Source of the DNA: Pirellula staleyi DSM 6068
GTDB lineage: Bacteria; Planctomycetota; Planctomycetia; Pirellulales; Pirellulaceae
Assembly: GCA_945900945.1 (NCBI GenBank)
Contig: CAMDKL010000038.1
Location: 1-41,552, forward strand
DNA: 41,552 nucleotides
Reading direction: 5' to 3'
Below are positions 1 to 7,646 of the stretch, piece by piece. A model generated the notes under the pieces. That model ran no database searches. It saw only the letters and a program-made list of their open reading frames with translations, and was not told the DNA's origin. The first letter of the stretch is position 1. Each line of letters begins with the position of its first letter. A program made the position numbers and the translations under genes.

Positions 1-4
1 AAAT

Positions 5-74
5 GCTAGCGATACAATGGATCTGTCCGCAATGCTAAATGTTGTTTCGAATCGTGGATTTTCATATCGCTAGC
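5..74. repeat. Perfect 10-bp inverted repeat upstream of the transposase gene
   Basis: The word gctagcgata at 5-14 is exactly mirrored as tatcgctagc at 65-74, separated by 50 bases. It lies about 150 bases before the likely start of the ISAzo13-like transposase, so it could belong to the left end of that element or to a promoter or terminator structure. I found no matching copy of either arm after the transposase gene, so it is not shown to be a terminal repeat of the insertion sequence. Confidence 0.4.
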
Positions 75-223
75 GTTTTTCGAATTGCTTTAGCGCCCCG
101 GCTAGGATGCGGCTCGCTTCCGTTTTTGGCGGAGGGCACTATTTACTCAGCATGCGTTCATGCAATCATGGTGATGGTCTTTGTTCTTTGGTGAGGGGGG
201 GATCAACTTTTCTTGGAGCCGTC

Positions 224-1438
224 ATGGAAGGTCTACTCCCCCGGTCCGTCGTGGACTCAATTCGACGTACTGCAAAAGGTCTAAAGGGGTTTCCGCGTAG
301 GGTCTTTCAAGCTGTGGTCACCAAGGAGTATTCAGAGGGCAAACCACGCAAAGCGGAAACGCTGTTTGGTTGGAATCGAGATGCCGTTAAGCGAGGGCTA
401 TTCGAGAAACTCATGGGTCGGGAAATTCGATCGATATCCTCCTCCAAAGGCAGACCTCGAGTCGAAACCTTGAACAACGATTTGCTACCAACTGCCAAGA
501 ACTTGCTAGAGGAGCAATCTCAAACCGATCCGAAGTTTCAATCCACGAAAATCTTCACACGCATCACTGGAGATTCATTTCGCAAGGCGCTTGCCGAGCA
601 ATTGCAAATCGATCCGATCGATTTGCCTTCTCCTAGAACAAATCGGCGTATGCTCAATCGAAATGGATACTCTCTACGGCCGGTTCGAAAAGTCCTTCCA
701 ATCAAGAAGATTCCTCATACCGATGCAATATTTGACAACGTTCAGGCAGCTCACCTACGAGCCGCGAACGACTCGTCCATTTTGCGAATCTCCATCGACG
801 CCAAAGCCACAGTGAAGCTCGGTCCCTTTAGTCGAGGCGGTCAAACTCGAAACGAAACCGAAGCCAAGGCAGCCGATCATGATATGGGCGGTGAATCGAC
901 TACGCCATGTGGAATCTTGGAGATCGAGAGCAACCAGCTTTTTATCGAATTTGTGTCAGGGCCATGCACAAGCGACACCTTTGCAGATCAACTGAATGAT
1001 TGGTGGGAACTTCGTAAAGAGATTCACGCCAATGTCAAAACCATCATGATCGACCTTGATAATGGTCCGCAGATTTCGAGCCATCGAACGCAGTTCATGG
1101 CGCGTATGATCGAGTTTGCGGACAAGCAAAATCTAATCATCGAATTGGTTTACTATCCACCGTATCACAGCAAATACAACCGAATCGAACGATGTTGGAG
1201 TGCACTCGAGCGACACTGGAACGGAACTCAGTTACGCACGGTGGATAAAGCAGTTGGATGGGCCAAGTCGATGACATGGAACGCTCTGTCACCGATCGTT
1301 GGCGTTGCGACCAAGCTCTATGCCAAGGGTGTTAAGCTCACCAGGAAGGCATTCGCAAAACTTTCTTCACGATTGCAGCGAACGGCAGGCATTGAACGGT
1401 GGAGCGTCCGAATAGTTCCCCACCCGTGCATTCAATAA
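224..1438 (+). CDS. ISAzo13-like element transposase
   Basis: DDE transposase that catalyses cut-and-paste movement of its own element. The 404-residue product matches the full length expected of the ISAzo13 group. The N-terminal part holds a helix-turn-helix-like segment with KAETLFGWNRDAVKRGL. The catalytic core shows Asp192 in LRISIDAKATVKLG, Asp279 in MIDLDNGP and Glu322 in KYNRIERCW, in the family order. The frame is open from 107, but ATG at 224 fits the family N terminus best; the residues before it look like untranslated leader. No frameshift or internal stop is seen, so the enzyme could be active. The element ends could not be fixed: decayed gene pieces follow directly downstream. 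Family assignment is from recognised sequence pattern. Confidence 0.88.
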   Translation: MEGLLPRSVVDSIRRTAKGLKGFPRRVFQAVVTKEYSEGKPRKAETLFGWNRDAVKRGLFEKLMGREIRSISSSKGRPRVETLNNDLLPTAKNLLEEQSQTDPKFQSTKIFTRITGDSFRKALAEQLQIDPIDLPSPRTNRRMLNRNGYSLRPVRKVLPIKKIPHTDAIFDNVQAAHLRAANDSSILRISIDAKATVKLGPFSRGGQTRNETEAKAADHDMGGESTTPCGILEIESNQLFIEFVSGPCTSDTFADQLNDWWELRKEIHANVKTIMIDLDNGPQISSHRTQFMARMIEFADKQNLIIELVYYPPYHSKYNRIERCWSALERHWNGTQLRTVDKAVGWAKSMTWNALSPIVGVATKLYAKGVKLTRKAFAKLSSRLQRTAGIERWSVRIVPHPCIQ

Positions 1439-1533
1439 CCCATAGACTGCGTAAAGTCGTAAGCCTGTTTCAACAGTCGCTCCAAATGCGAGTGTGTTGA
1501 GCCACGCACATTGCGCATCGCAGGACCGGCAAT

Positions 1534-1635
1534 CTGGGTAGGACAGTCGATTCACGCGAGAAAACTAAGCGTCAAATCATTCTTATGAGTGGCAGCCATC
1601 AAGAAACTTCCGCGTGAACCGACTGTCCCACCCAG
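1534..1635. repeat. 25-bp imperfect inverted repeat around a 52-bp spacer
   Basis: The arm at 1534-1558 (ctgggtaggacagtcgattc then acgcg) is mirrored at 1611-1635 with 23 of 25 positions matching. The spacer 1559-1610 carries no gene. The structure sits between the transposase gene and the PEP carboxylase remnant, exactly where the latter loses its homology. It could be a miniature transposon-like element or two abutting insertion-sequence ends. No target-site duplication was recognised. Confidence 0.55.
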
Positions 1636-1676
1636 AAGTGGGTTCGTTGGTACGTTTTTATTGGCCGGCTGCCTAA

Positions 1677-2141
1677 CTTGTGGAGTGACCAGCGGGTGAC
1701 CATCACGATCGCCTCCGACCCAAGTGCCAAAAGTCAGGCGCGGTAAGTCAAGCGGCTCGCGAATCAATTCCGGTTTCAAACCGACCTGTTCCCAGGCCTC
1801 TCGCAAACGGAGGTCCAGCGGGCGCAAGGCGGGCGGGAAAACTTGCGTCAAATAGTCGATGACGTTTCGGCGCTCCGATTGCAGATCACGCTTGTCAAGA
1901 TATATTTCACCGGTCCGCCAAAGGACTGCTATATAGAGATCGGACCGCCTCTTGATTCTCAGCTCTCTGCCAGGGTGCTAGATCCGAACGGCCATGGGCC
2001 ACAAAACACTCGAACAAACGACGATGGTGCGCTAGAACCGTCGCGCGTTTGGCCTCCGTCGGATGGGCCGTCAGGACCAATTCAACTTGAATATCTGGAA
2101 AATGCCGAGCAATTTCTACATCGTCGTCGTATTCACGGTGT
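1677..2141 (-). pseudogene. Phosphoenolpyruvate carboxylase fragment (ppc remnant)
   Basis: Read on the minus strand, this stretch encodes an internal piece of PEP carboxylase, the enzyme that carboxylates PEP to oxaloacetate. The pieces are IARHFPDIQVELVLTAHPTE, which contains the family's TAHPTE active-site segment, and further on ERRNVIDYLTQVFPPALRPL and FGTWVGGDRDGHPLVTPQV, the GGDRDGHP block. The two halves are in different frames, so there is a frameshift near 1940. An in-frame stop lies just upstream of the first block. Homology stops after VTPQV near 1677; the residues that follow do not belong to the family. Only about 150 of the roughly 900 residues remain, so it is dead. Confidence 0.85.
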
Positions 2142-2158
2142 CACTGCCGAGTACCGAT

Positions 2159-2386
2159 TCACTGCAAGTTCGCATCAAAACCGATGGACTGCCCCTTCAC
2201 TAGACGTTCGCAATCGATCGTCAGCTTAGGTTTCTCACCGGCTACGGAAACACGGAATGTGCGGCGTTGGCCTGGCTGTAACCCCTTGAGTGACTCGGCA
2301 GAACGAACACGGTTTACCGTTGGAAAAGCATCATAATAGATCGGGGCAATCCCGCTATTGCTGATCTCGGCGAACGCCACCGCGGA
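2159..2386 (-). pseudogene. C-terminal remnant of a DUF4832-type protein
   Basis: The minus strand encodes about 75 residues including SNSGIAPIYYDAFPTVNRVR, SLKGLQPGQRR and LTIDCERLVKGQSIGFDANL. This resembles the end of DUF4832 proteins, secreted glycoside-hydrolase-associated proteins common in planctomycetes. An in-frame stop lies only a few codons upstream, so the rest of the gene is gone. It abuts the PEP carboxylase remnant with almost no spacer, which implies two unrelated genes were joined by deletion or rearrangement. The family call rests on pattern recognition and is moderately sure. Confidence 0.55.
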
Positions 2387-2454
2387 TGCGCGTCATCGAG
2401 TAATATAGGATGACGGTTAATCCCCCGTTATCCTACCCTCCGAGGAGATCGCTC

Positions 2455-3756
2455 ATGTCCGAAATGCTACGTCGTCTTTTTTTACAATCATCGACATCAG
2501 GAGCAGCCGCGTTGATGGCCTCCCACTCGGTTTCCGCTGCCGCCAATGACAAAGTCGTGCTGGGAGTGATCGGCACGGGTGGACAGGGAAAGAATCATGT
2601 CAGCTCTTACAGGGACTTGCCTAACGTCGAAGTTGCATACGTCTGCGATGTCGATGAATCGCGGCTCGCTGAAGCAAACAAGATCGTGCCGCAGGCCAAA
2701 GCAGTTAGCGACCTGCGGCGCATTCTCGACGACAAAGCAGTCGATGCTGTCTCTATCGCCACGCCGGACCACTGGCACACTCCGGCGGCACTATTAGCTC
2801 TGGCTGCGGGAAAGCACGTCTACGTCGAAAAGCCTTGTTCGCACAATGTGCGCGAGGGACGCTGGCTCGTCGAAGCAGCAGAAAAATCTGGAAAGATCGT
2901 CCAGCACGGCACACAAAGCCGGTCCAGTCCCTTCATTCAGACGGCGATGCAACTGCTGCGCGACGGAGTGATCGGCAAGGTGCTCGTCGCGAGAGCATGG
3001 GATGTTCAATACCGTGGGGCAATCGGAAAATCGGAGCCGACGACTCCGCCCGCAGACTTTGATTACGACACGTGGCTTGGCCCCGCGCCAATGATGCCCT
3101 TCCAAAGCAACCGTCATCATTACAATTGGCACTGGTGGTACCCCTTCGGCACGGGTGACGCCGGGAATGACGGTGTCCATGAGATCGACATCGCCCGCTG
3201 GGGATTGGGCGTTGAAACACACCCGTCCCGTGTTGCGGCCGTCGGAGGAAAATACGTTCACGACGACGACCAGCAATTCCCCGACACCATGACCGCCGTG
3301 TTTGAATACCCCGGCGACGGACACGTCGGACAGCAGCGACAACTCACGTTTGAGATGCGGCTGTGGAGCAAGTATTATCCGCACAACATCGATAACGGTA
3401 ACGAGTTCCTCGGCACCGAGGGGCGCATGCTGCTGACCAAACGCGGCAAGCTCGAAGTCTTTAAGGAACGCGGCGAGAAAGTGGACGTGAAGCTCCCCGA
3501 CGACAGATCCGTCCACATCCGTCCGCATCAGCAGAATTTCGTCGAAGCAATTCGCTCAGGCAAACCGGGCAACGCCAACGCGTTGACGGGGCATCTTTCG
3601 TCCTCGTTACCACACCTGGCGAACATCGCCTGTCGCGTGGGTCGCAGTTTCCGTTTCGATCCCGCTGGCGAGCAAATCATCGGCGACGACGACGCGAACC
3701 AACTCCTTCACCGCACTTACCGCACCAGCCACTGGGGAACTCCCAAAGTGTCTTGA
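2455..3756 (+). CDS. Gfo/Idh/MocA family oxidoreductase with Tat-like signal
   Basis: NAD(P)-dependent sugar or inositol-type oxidoreductase, 433 residues. The N terminus LRRLFLQSS followed by an Ala-rich stretch resembles a twin-arginine export signal, common for this family in planctomycetes. The nucleotide-binding glycine motif GVIGTGGQG is at residues 37-45, the EKP motif at 125-127, and the His/Asp pair in VHEIDIARWG at 242 and 245. The frame is open from 2410, but ATG at 2455 has a good ribosome binding site (gaggag, about 8 bases upstream) and gives the signal peptide its normal position, so I chose it. The substrate cannot be read from sequence. The gene stands alone between decayed pieces; a short signal-peptide-like ORF follows at 3764. 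Confidence 0.88.
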   Translation: MSEMLRRLFLQSSTSGAAALMASHSVSAAANDKVVLGVIGTGGQGKNHVSSYRDLPNVEVAYVCDVDESRLAEANKIVPQAKAVSDLRRILDDKAVDAVSIATPDHWHTPAALLALAAGKHVYVEKPCSHNVREGRWLVEAAEKSGKIVQHGTQSRSSPFIQTAMQLLRDGVIGKVLVARAWDVQYRGAIGKSEPTTPPADFDYDTWLGPAPMMPFQSNRHHYNWHWWYPFGTGDAGNDGVHEIDIARWGLGVETHPSRVAAVGGKYVHDDDQQFPDTMTAVFEYPGDGHVGQQRQLTFEMRLWSKYYPHNIDNGNEFLGTEGRMLLTKRGKLEVFKERGEKVDVKLPDDRSVHIRPHQQNFVEAIRSGKPGNANALTGHLSSSLPHLANIACRVGRSFRFDPAGEQIIGDDDANQLLHRTYRTSHWGTPKVS

Positions 3757-3763
3757 ATATCCT

Positions 3764-3922
3764 ATGTGCACGTCGTATTGGTATGCACTCTTCGCGCCCG
3801 CACTGCTATTGACCGCGATCCATCCACTCGCCGAGAACGCTAAGCCAGCACTTAGAATTCCCAGTCGGTTGACAAGCGTGTCTTCGCAGTGGGAAACGAC
3901 TGGATTGCTTCCAATCGCTTGA
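3764..3922 (+). pseudogene. Possible start of a truncated secreted-protein gene
   Basis: Seven bases after the oxidoreductase stop, an ATG opens a 52-codon frame. Its product begins MCTSYWYALFAPALLLTAIH and continues into PLAENAKPALRI, which looks like a hydrophobic signal peptide and the start of a mature protein, then ends at a stop with no recognisable domain. It may be the beginning of the next gene of a former operon whose remainder has been deleted. It could equally be chance. I cannot name a family. Confidence 0.3.
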
Positions 3923-4288
3923 TGCTCGTCCATTTGTGTTGATTTTTTTCTCGGTCAAAAATTGGGAAACATAAACCGGGACCCCTGAAAGGACAACAGA
4001 CTAACGAAATGGGTATCGTGTATTTTACATCGTGTTTTTATTGGAAAAACAATACGAAAATCGAAAAAAGGAAAAGGACACTTCTCGCTGATCACCACCA
4101 TTCAAGTCACAATTTCGATTGCAACCTCTGTCTTTTCGTGCTCGTGCCTAGCCATCGGCGGTACTGCCTTGCCAGCTCGCACAACATCGAGCTTGATCGT
4201 CATAACAACAGACGGTCCAGATCGCTTTCTCGACTGGCTTCGTGGGACAACCTCAGAACGGGTTCTTCGAAAGGCGCAGTACCCAAAG
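3923..4288. other. Intergenic stretch with no recognised gene
   Basis: Between the oxidoreductase region and the 3' end of the RNA methyltransferase gene nothing convincing is seen. The stretch is AT-rich around 3940-4080 and holds A-rich runs. A 189-codon plus-strand frame starting at 4009 runs on into the antisense of the methyltransferase gene; its product is basic, without recognisable motif, and is best treated as a shadow. Confidence 0.5.
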
Positions 4289-5113
4289 TTATTCGTCGCG
4301 TTCACGAAGCGTTTTTCGTTGCCTTTGTGCTTCGTAAAGTAGCAACGCCGCAACGATCGATACATTCAATGACTCGACTCCAGTTGCCATTGGAATGGAG
4401 ATTTTCCCAGTTGCAAGAGTTCGAATTTCGGAACCAAGTCCGTTTCCTTCATTCCCAAGCAAAAACAGGGTCGGGCGCGTCAAATCGGATTTCCAAAAGG
4501 ACTCTCCTTCCGCGCATGCGGCAAGGATTTGGACCGACGACGCGGCTTGCTGCTTCAGGAAACTCGGTAGGTCGGTGACGATAGGTGGGCTTCGAAACCA
4601 CTGACCCGCAGTGGAACGCAACACTTTAGGGTTGGTCGGTGAAACGCTGTCTCGGCTTAGATAAACTTGGCTAACGTTAGCGGCCGCGGCAATGCGAATC
4701 ATCGAACCCAGGTTGCCAGGATCTTGCAAAGACTCGACTGCTAGGGCTAAAGAGATTGGAGTGATTTCGCTTTCGTCATTGGCGGGATGAATAGCTACTC
4801 CCACCACTGGAGACCGTGAAGAGGTGGTTGAAAGCCGCCGCAATATGTCCGTCGTAACTGGCTGCAATAAAACTCCCCTTCGCTGGGGATCGGCTATCAA
4901 ACGATCCAACAGCAGTTTGTTTTGTTCAGCCCAGGCTGTTTCAAAGCAGATCGACTCAAGCGGCCATCCTGTCGCAATCGCTTCCTCCACCAAATGCGTT
5001 CCCTCGATAAGGAACTGGCATCGGTCGCGCCGCTCGGACACTTGATGCAATCGCATCGCCGACTTAAACCATTCATTATGATGGCTAGAAATGATAGGCT
5101 GAAAACGTATCAT
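4289..5113 (-). CDS. SpoU/TrmH family RNA 2'-O-methyltransferase
   Basis: S-adenosylmethionine-dependent methyltransferase acting on the 2'-hydroxyl of rRNA or tRNA, 274 residues. A small N-terminal substrate-binding part (residues 1-105, with RCQFLIEGTHLVEEAI) precedes the SPOUT knot domain. The three family motifs are present: DPGNLGSMIR at 131-140, LLGNEGNGLG at 218-227 and SLNVSIVAALLLYE near 248. The length is usual for the TrmH/RlmB-like group. The exact target nucleoside is not determinable. Its ATG overlaps the stop of the upstream coiled-coil gene as ATGA at 5110-5113, so the two are probably translationally coupled. The 3' end has no obvious terminator. Confidence 0.9.
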   Translation of the reverse strand: MIRFQPIISSHHNEWFKSAMRLHQVSERRDRCQFLIEGTHLVEEAIATGWPLESICFETAWAEQNKLLLDRLIADPQRRGVLLQPVTTDILRRLSTTSSRSPVVGVAIHPANDESEITPISLALAVESLQDPGNLGSMIRIAAAANVSQVYLSRDSVSPTNPKVLRSTAGQWFRSPPIVTDLPSFLKQQAASSVQILAACAEGESFWKSDLTRPTLFLLGNEGNGLGSEIRTLATGKISIPMATGVESLNVSIVAALLLYEAQRQRKTLRERDE

Positions 5114-5376
5114 TCGGACTCGCGACCAGTATCTCGAAGCGATTGATATTTCTCATCTACCTCGTTCAGCTTGGCTTCAATGCTCTGTAGATCCGATTGG
5201 TACTTGGCTCGACGTGCCTCGTTCTCATCCTGAAGTTTTACCAGTTTGAGTTTGAGTTCATCTAGATCATCTGTACCCCAAGTACTCAACGATTGGCTTC
5301 GCAGCTTTTGCAATTGATCAATGGAGAGCTGTCCGGGCGGAAGCGTTGCTGTCGTCGTAGGTTTTTGGGATGTCAT
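5110..5376 (-). CDS. Small coiled-coil protein of unknown function
   Basis: An 88-residue acidic protein. Residues 1-35 are Thr/Pro/Gln-rich, and residues 36-85 form a predicted single coiled coil with heptad-like Leu and Lys/Glu spacing (DDLDELKLKLVKLQDENEA and SIEAKLNEVDEKYQSLRD). It has no membrane segment and no signal peptide. Its start overlaps the end of the ancestral metallophosphoesterase frame as ATGA at 5373-5376, and its stop overlaps the start of the RNA methyltransferase gene in the same way. This double coupling suggests a conserved operon in which it may be an accessory subunit of the DNA-repair-like phosphoesterase/ATPase pair. I recognise no named family. Confidence 0.75.
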   Translation of the reverse strand: MTSQKPTTTATLPPGQLSIDQLQKLRSQSLSTWGTDDLDELKLKLVKLQDENEARRAKYQSDLQSIEAKLNEVDEKYQSLRDTGRESE

Positions 5377-6454
5377 ACTGGTTCGCTTTTTTGGTTGGAT
5401 TCGGAAAGGACAACTTCGGCCAGTTTGAGAATTTCCCCCTCTACTCCCGCCTCAAACTGGCTAACGTTTTCGGTCAAGAACTGCATGAGGCCAGCTCCCG
5501 ATTCTGTTTTTCGAGATTGAAGCATGGCAGTCCTGTGATAAAACTGGACTGATTCGATTGAGTCTCGTCCGCGTCCAACGCATCCAAATCGTAGAAGACT
5601 TGTTCCGCAGCTAGATGGGGCACCTTGACGTAGTGCAACCATTGGCCGTTCGACGCGATATCCATTCGTAGAGCGGCTGGCTCGTGTCCACGGATGGAGT
5701 CGCTCCTCGAACGACGCACGATATTCCCCGGATTAACCCACGTGGTTTGGCATCGTACTACGTCCGCAGAAGCGCGTCGGTGAATATGTCCGTTGGTCAC
5801 ATAGTCGATGCCGACCAGTTCATTGAGGTGCGTAACAACCGCCTCGTTTAGATTAGGAAAAGTCAGATCATGATGCGTCATCCAAACCACCAGACTAGGT
5901 TTGCTCACGGCTTTCCTCCACGTGTCGGATTGCTCATTGGAGAAACTTACTGGGTTTTGAAATATCAATTGAACTTTGTCCGGTTCAATAGCGAACGAAT
6001 CTGGGATAGGATAGCGGTAGGGTGAGCCCCCGATGGCCACCGTCCGCCCCTCAAAGGAGCATGCCCAAAGATGCTGTTGATCCAGCAAACGAATGGCACC
6101 GGCTTTGGCTAGGATCGTGAGGCTGTCGTTTTCATCCAAATGCGGATTCTCGCAATCGTGATTGCCGACGATCGTTGGAATGCATTGGCCTTCGAAAATA
6201 TCGAGCATGCGTGAGATGAGCCAGTTCGGGTTGTCTCGCGGCTTGTCAAAAATATCGCCGAGCAAGATCGGTTGCAGCTCATGTTGCATTACAAAGTTCG
6301 AATTGGAGTTGCGGGCGAGAATTTTTAAAGCAACTGCAACTGTACTTTTTCCAATGTTGTTTGGGCCGACCAAAACGGTTAGTCCGTCTGCAAGCTCGAG
6401 CTCGGTTTTGGTGTGAGCCATAAAGTTGGAAAGGACAATTTTGCAGATCATCAA
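5373..6454 (-). pseudogene. Chimeric AAA ATPase/metallophosphoesterase gene, truncated and frameshifted
   Basis: The first 59 residues are the start of an SMC/RecF-like AAA ATPase: ICKIVLSNFMAHTKTELELA and the Walker A GPNNIGKST at 30-38. From about residue 60 the product becomes a metallophosphoesterase: LLGDIFDKP, IVGNHDCEN, the histidine pair in WMTHHDL and NGHIHRR, which are calcineurin-fold metal motifs 2 to 5. The first motif (DxH) is missing, and so is the rest of the ATPase. The frame ends early at 5474, while MLQSRKTESGAGLMQFLTEN and a normal-looking tail continue in another frame to a stop at 5373 that overlaps the next gene as ATGA. A one-base loss near 5526-5530 would explain this. 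The likely ancestor was a phosphoesterase plus an ATPase gene, fused by deletion near 6277. Confidence 0.75.
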
Positions 6455-6543
6455 AATTTAGTCGCGGCAATTTAGAAAACATTTACGACAGGGAAAAAGG
6501 CCTTTATTGTAGCGATTTTGCATTAGAGCGCCCAACAGGACGC

Positions 6544-7119
6544 ATGAATATCAGCAATAAATTGACGGCAAAGGACGGAACAGTTGTTGACGGGGCAGCC
6601 GGAAACGGCGTTACGGCCGCCATAACTGCATTAAGTACAGTCGCTGCCGTAACAGACCTTTTTAGCCTCTCGGGTGGCAACGCGACCAAGGTCGCTGCCG
6701 ATGACGCGGGCATCAAGACGGGTGTCCTATCGGGTGGTACTGACACGGCAGCGACTACCAGAACACAATCGAGTGCTGACGGCGTTGTAGTCAATGCAAC
6801 CAATGGCCTTACATTCGATATCGACGCGATTGCGGGCGGATCATTTGACGGTGCTCGCGGAGCGGCAACCGACTTTACTTATACGATCGACCGAACAGAA
6901 TCGATCGGTGATATAACAACAGCAATCACTAACCCTTTAACGACCGCTGGAACCGATACACCAGTAGCCGGTGCTGCACGAGCTGGTTTCAAGCTGTCTG
7001 CTAAAGGGTTCTCGACAGGCCCAGTGGATGTCACCGTATCGACTAGCAACACAAACCTCGCCAAGATTAAGAACAATGGCAGCGCACTCAACCAGCTCGG
7101 AATCGCAACCACGAAGTAA
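6544..7119 (+). CDS. Orphan Ala/Thr/Gly-rich hypothetical protein
   Basis: A 191-codon frame whose product is almost wholly made of Ala, Thr, Gly, Asp, Val and Ser, with no Cys or Trp and very few aromatic residues. The composition and patches such as GGTDTAATT and VDVTVSTSNTNLAKI resemble the beta-rich passenger regions of surface proteins or flagellin-like variable domains. No signal peptide, anchor or catalytic motif is present, and the only candidate ribosome binding site (aggac) is weak. It may be an internal fragment of a large secreted protein stranded by rearrangement. It lies between two decayed genes, which favours that view. I recognise no family. Confidence 0.45.
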   Translation: MNISNKLTAKDGTVVDGAAGNGVTAAITALSTVAAVTDLFSLSGGNATKVAADDAGIKTGVLSGGTDTAATTRTQSSADGVVVNATNGLTFDIDAIAGGSFDGARGAATDFTYTIDRTESIGDITTAITNPLTTAGTDTPVAGAARAGFKLSAKGFSTGPVDVTVSTSNTNLAKIKNNGSALNQLGIATTK

Positions 7120-7153
7120 GAACTCAGCTACATTTCTTGATGCGCAGCCACGA

Positions 7154-7522
7154 TAAGCACCTATGCTTAAGTTTTCGAACAAAATGAATGAATGAACATG
7201 GATGGACAAGATGTACAGGATGATTTCAATTCGCTGATAGATTCACTTGTGTCGTGTGAATCGTTTGGTTTCGAGTTTCGGATTGCCAAAATGGATCAGT
7301 AGGCCGACCTCGATTCCGGTTGCCTTTAGGGTGTTAATAATCTGCGCCTGGTGCTCGGGAGCGTTCGCCTTTGCAGCCTGATGACTTCGAATGCACCACC
7401 GATGATTTTCTCAGTGATTTCTCCGGACTGGTAGTCGGATCGACGATCATCCTGTAAATCCTGCAAATCCATGTTCGTTTCTCCGGTTGTGTCAACGGGT
7501 GATGGTTATGCTAGTTTACTTA
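7154..7522. repeat. GxxExxY-gene repeat unit, copy 1
   Basis: This unit shares both ends with the region 37456-37638. The left end (taagcacctatgc, aagttttcgaacaaaatgaa) and the right end (tcagtgatttctcc, actggtagtcggatcgacga through gatggttatg) are nearly identical in the two places. Between them copy 1 holds the remains of a GxxExxY gene. The motif aacatgga...acaggatgat occurs at both ends in opposite orientation (about 7195-7223 on plus, 7448-7474 on minus), giving imperfect terminal inverted repeats. Confidence 0.75.
7243..7472 (-). pseudogene. GxxExxY protein gene, internally deleted
   Basis: GxxExxY proteins are small proteins of about 120-130 residues, common in multicopy in environmental bacteria and of unsettled function. 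Here the minus strand starts at ATG 7472 with MDLQDLQDDRR and the family's opening ITEKIIGGAFEV. The central part is missing, and in another frame the typical C terminus QAQIINTLKATGIEVGLLIH and FGNPKLETKRF follows, ending with a stop at 7243. About 40 percent of the gene is lost and the frame is broken, so it is non-functional. A shorter relic of the same unit exists near 37.5 kb. Confidence 0.8.
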
Positions 7523-7646
7523 AGTACAGGTGCCGAACCCAACGATTTCATTGTTGAAAATCCTTCACGGCGTTGAGCCAGAGCTTGGGAAAGAACTGGA
7601 TTTCAAGTACAATGCTTGGACAGCATAACATTCTCGGTCAGGACTT

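Noticed and set aside
2794-3528. 244-codon minus-strand frame within the Gfo/Idh/MocA oxidoreductase gene
   Set aside because: It is fully antisense to a well-supported conserved gene; long antisense frames are common in such codon usage.
3607-3933. 108-codon minus-strand frame over the oxidoreductase end
   Set aside because: It overlaps the conserved C terminus of the oxidoreductase and its product shows no family; the plus-strand signal-peptide-like ORF at 3764 is a better reading of the non-overlapping part.
4009-4578. 189-codon plus-strand frame partly antisense to the RNA methyltransferase gene
   Set aside because: The second half is exactly antisense to a conserved methyltransferase domain, the product is basic with no motif, and no ribosome binding site is evident.
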